Of a DNA stretch of 22,476 bases, positions 22,213 through 22,476 are shown in pieces. The notes beneath the pieces are model-generated. The model saw nothing but the letters and a program-made list of their open reading frames with translations, was not told where the DNA came from and searched no databases. Position 1 is the first letter of the stretch. Each line of letters starts with the position of its first letter. Source of the DNA: Gammaproteobacteria bacterium (GTDB lineage: Bacteria; Pseudomonadota; Gammaproteobacteria; Steroidobacterales; Steroidobacteraceae). The DNA is taken from NCBI GenBank assembly GCA_028293725.1, contig JAQGOE010000272.1, positions 1 to 22,476 on the forward strand, read 5' to 3'. Both the position numbers and the translations under genes were made by a program.

Positions 22213-22288
22213 TGGCAGGCCAGGAGGGAATCGAACCCCCAACCTGCGGTTTTGGAGACCGCCGCTCTGCCAATTGAGCTACTGGCCT
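22213..22288 (-). tRNA. trpT: tRNA-Trp (anticodon CCA)
   Basis: This is a 76-nt cloverleaf with encoded CCA. The acceptor stem is AGGCCAG with CTGGCCT and discriminator G. The D arm is TAGCTCAATTGGCAGAG. The anticodon stem is GCGGT/ACCGC, with loop C-T-CCA-A-A (anticodon at 22255-22253). The T arm is GGGGGTTCGATTCCC. It lies 18 nt after tuf and 9 nt before secE, so it must be processed out of a shared transcript. Confidence 0.98.
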
Positions 22289-22306
22289 GCAGGAAACTAA
22301 GATGTA

Positions 22307-22476
22307 TTACTTGAGGATCTTTGCCACGACGCCGGCGCCCACGGTCTTCCCACCCTCACGGATGGCGAAACGCAGCCCCTCTTCCATCGCGATCGGGCTG
22401 ATCAGCTCCACGTTAATCTTGATGTTGTCACCAGGCATGATCATCTCCGTGCCCGCCGGCAACTCAATCGCTCCCG
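22307..22476 (-). CDS. tuf: Elongation factor Tu, C-terminal end only
   Basis: The last 56 codons and the TAA (22309-22307) are in the window; the gene continues past the right edge. The translation ends with [35 protein letters not shown] and VVAKILK, the conserved C-terminus of EF-Tu domain 3. EF-Tu delivers aminoacyl-tRNA to the ribosome. It probably heads the transcript that continues through tRNA-Trp and secE-nusG. Confidence 0.97.
   Translation of the reverse strand, partial: GAIELPAGTEMIMPGDNIKINVELISPIAMEEGLRFAIREGGKTVGAGVVAKILK

Noticed and set aside
22204..22242. N-terminal extension of secE from a TTG inside the tRNA
   Set aside because: The extension is just a translation of the tRNA-Trp 3' half; SecE homology begins at ATG 22203.

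Overview
The window reads as a chromosomal segment of a GC-rich Gammaproteobacterium. The right half is the canonical tuf - tRNA-Trp - secE - nusG - rplK - rplA - rplJ - rplL - rpoB - rpoC block, all on the minus strand. RpoC shares E. coli numbering for its first zinc site and its catalytic aspartates. A tRNA-Trp between tuf and secE, many signal-peptide-bearing S9/Deg proteases, and exported methyltransferase-like proteins suggest the Xanthomonadales/Nevskiales/Steroidobacteraceae side of the class. That placement is inference; a 16S or rpoB comparison would settle it.

Left region (1-6377) holds small accessory metabolic genes. There is the 3' end of a SAM methyltransferase-like gene, then an exported S9 serine peptidase, then a convergent full-length paralogue of the methyltransferase carrying a signal peptide. 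A minus-strand series follows: LysE-type exporter, APH-fold kinase, and a MarR-GNAT fusion regulator with a 10-bp-arm palindromic operator at its own start. A 456-bp divergent intergenic region with inverted repeats separates lysE from the next block.

Middle region (6378-10300): a 691-residue membrane-anchored SPFH/Band 7 protein whose N-terminal half is a series of about 73-residue tandem repeats ahead of the SPFH domain, followed by a coiled coil. This is the same order of parts as in eukaryotic major vault protein. It is followed on the same strand by an exported Deg/HtrA-type serine protease with PDZ-like regions. A strong 12-bp-stem intrinsic terminator lies between the protease and rpoC and serves the minus-strand rpo transcript.

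Right region (10326-22476): transcription and translation machinery. EF-Tu, tRNA-Trp, SecE, NusG, the L11/L1/L10/L12 stalk proteins and RNA polymerase beta/beta' are encoded with very short spacers (2-3 nt at rpoB-rpoC, rplK-rplA and secE-nusG). Structured leaders lie upstream of rplK and rplJ, and a hairpin lies between rplL and rpoB; these are where autoregulation and attenuation are expected. The core genes look intact and ordinary. The most unusual item is the repeat-bearing SPFH protein.
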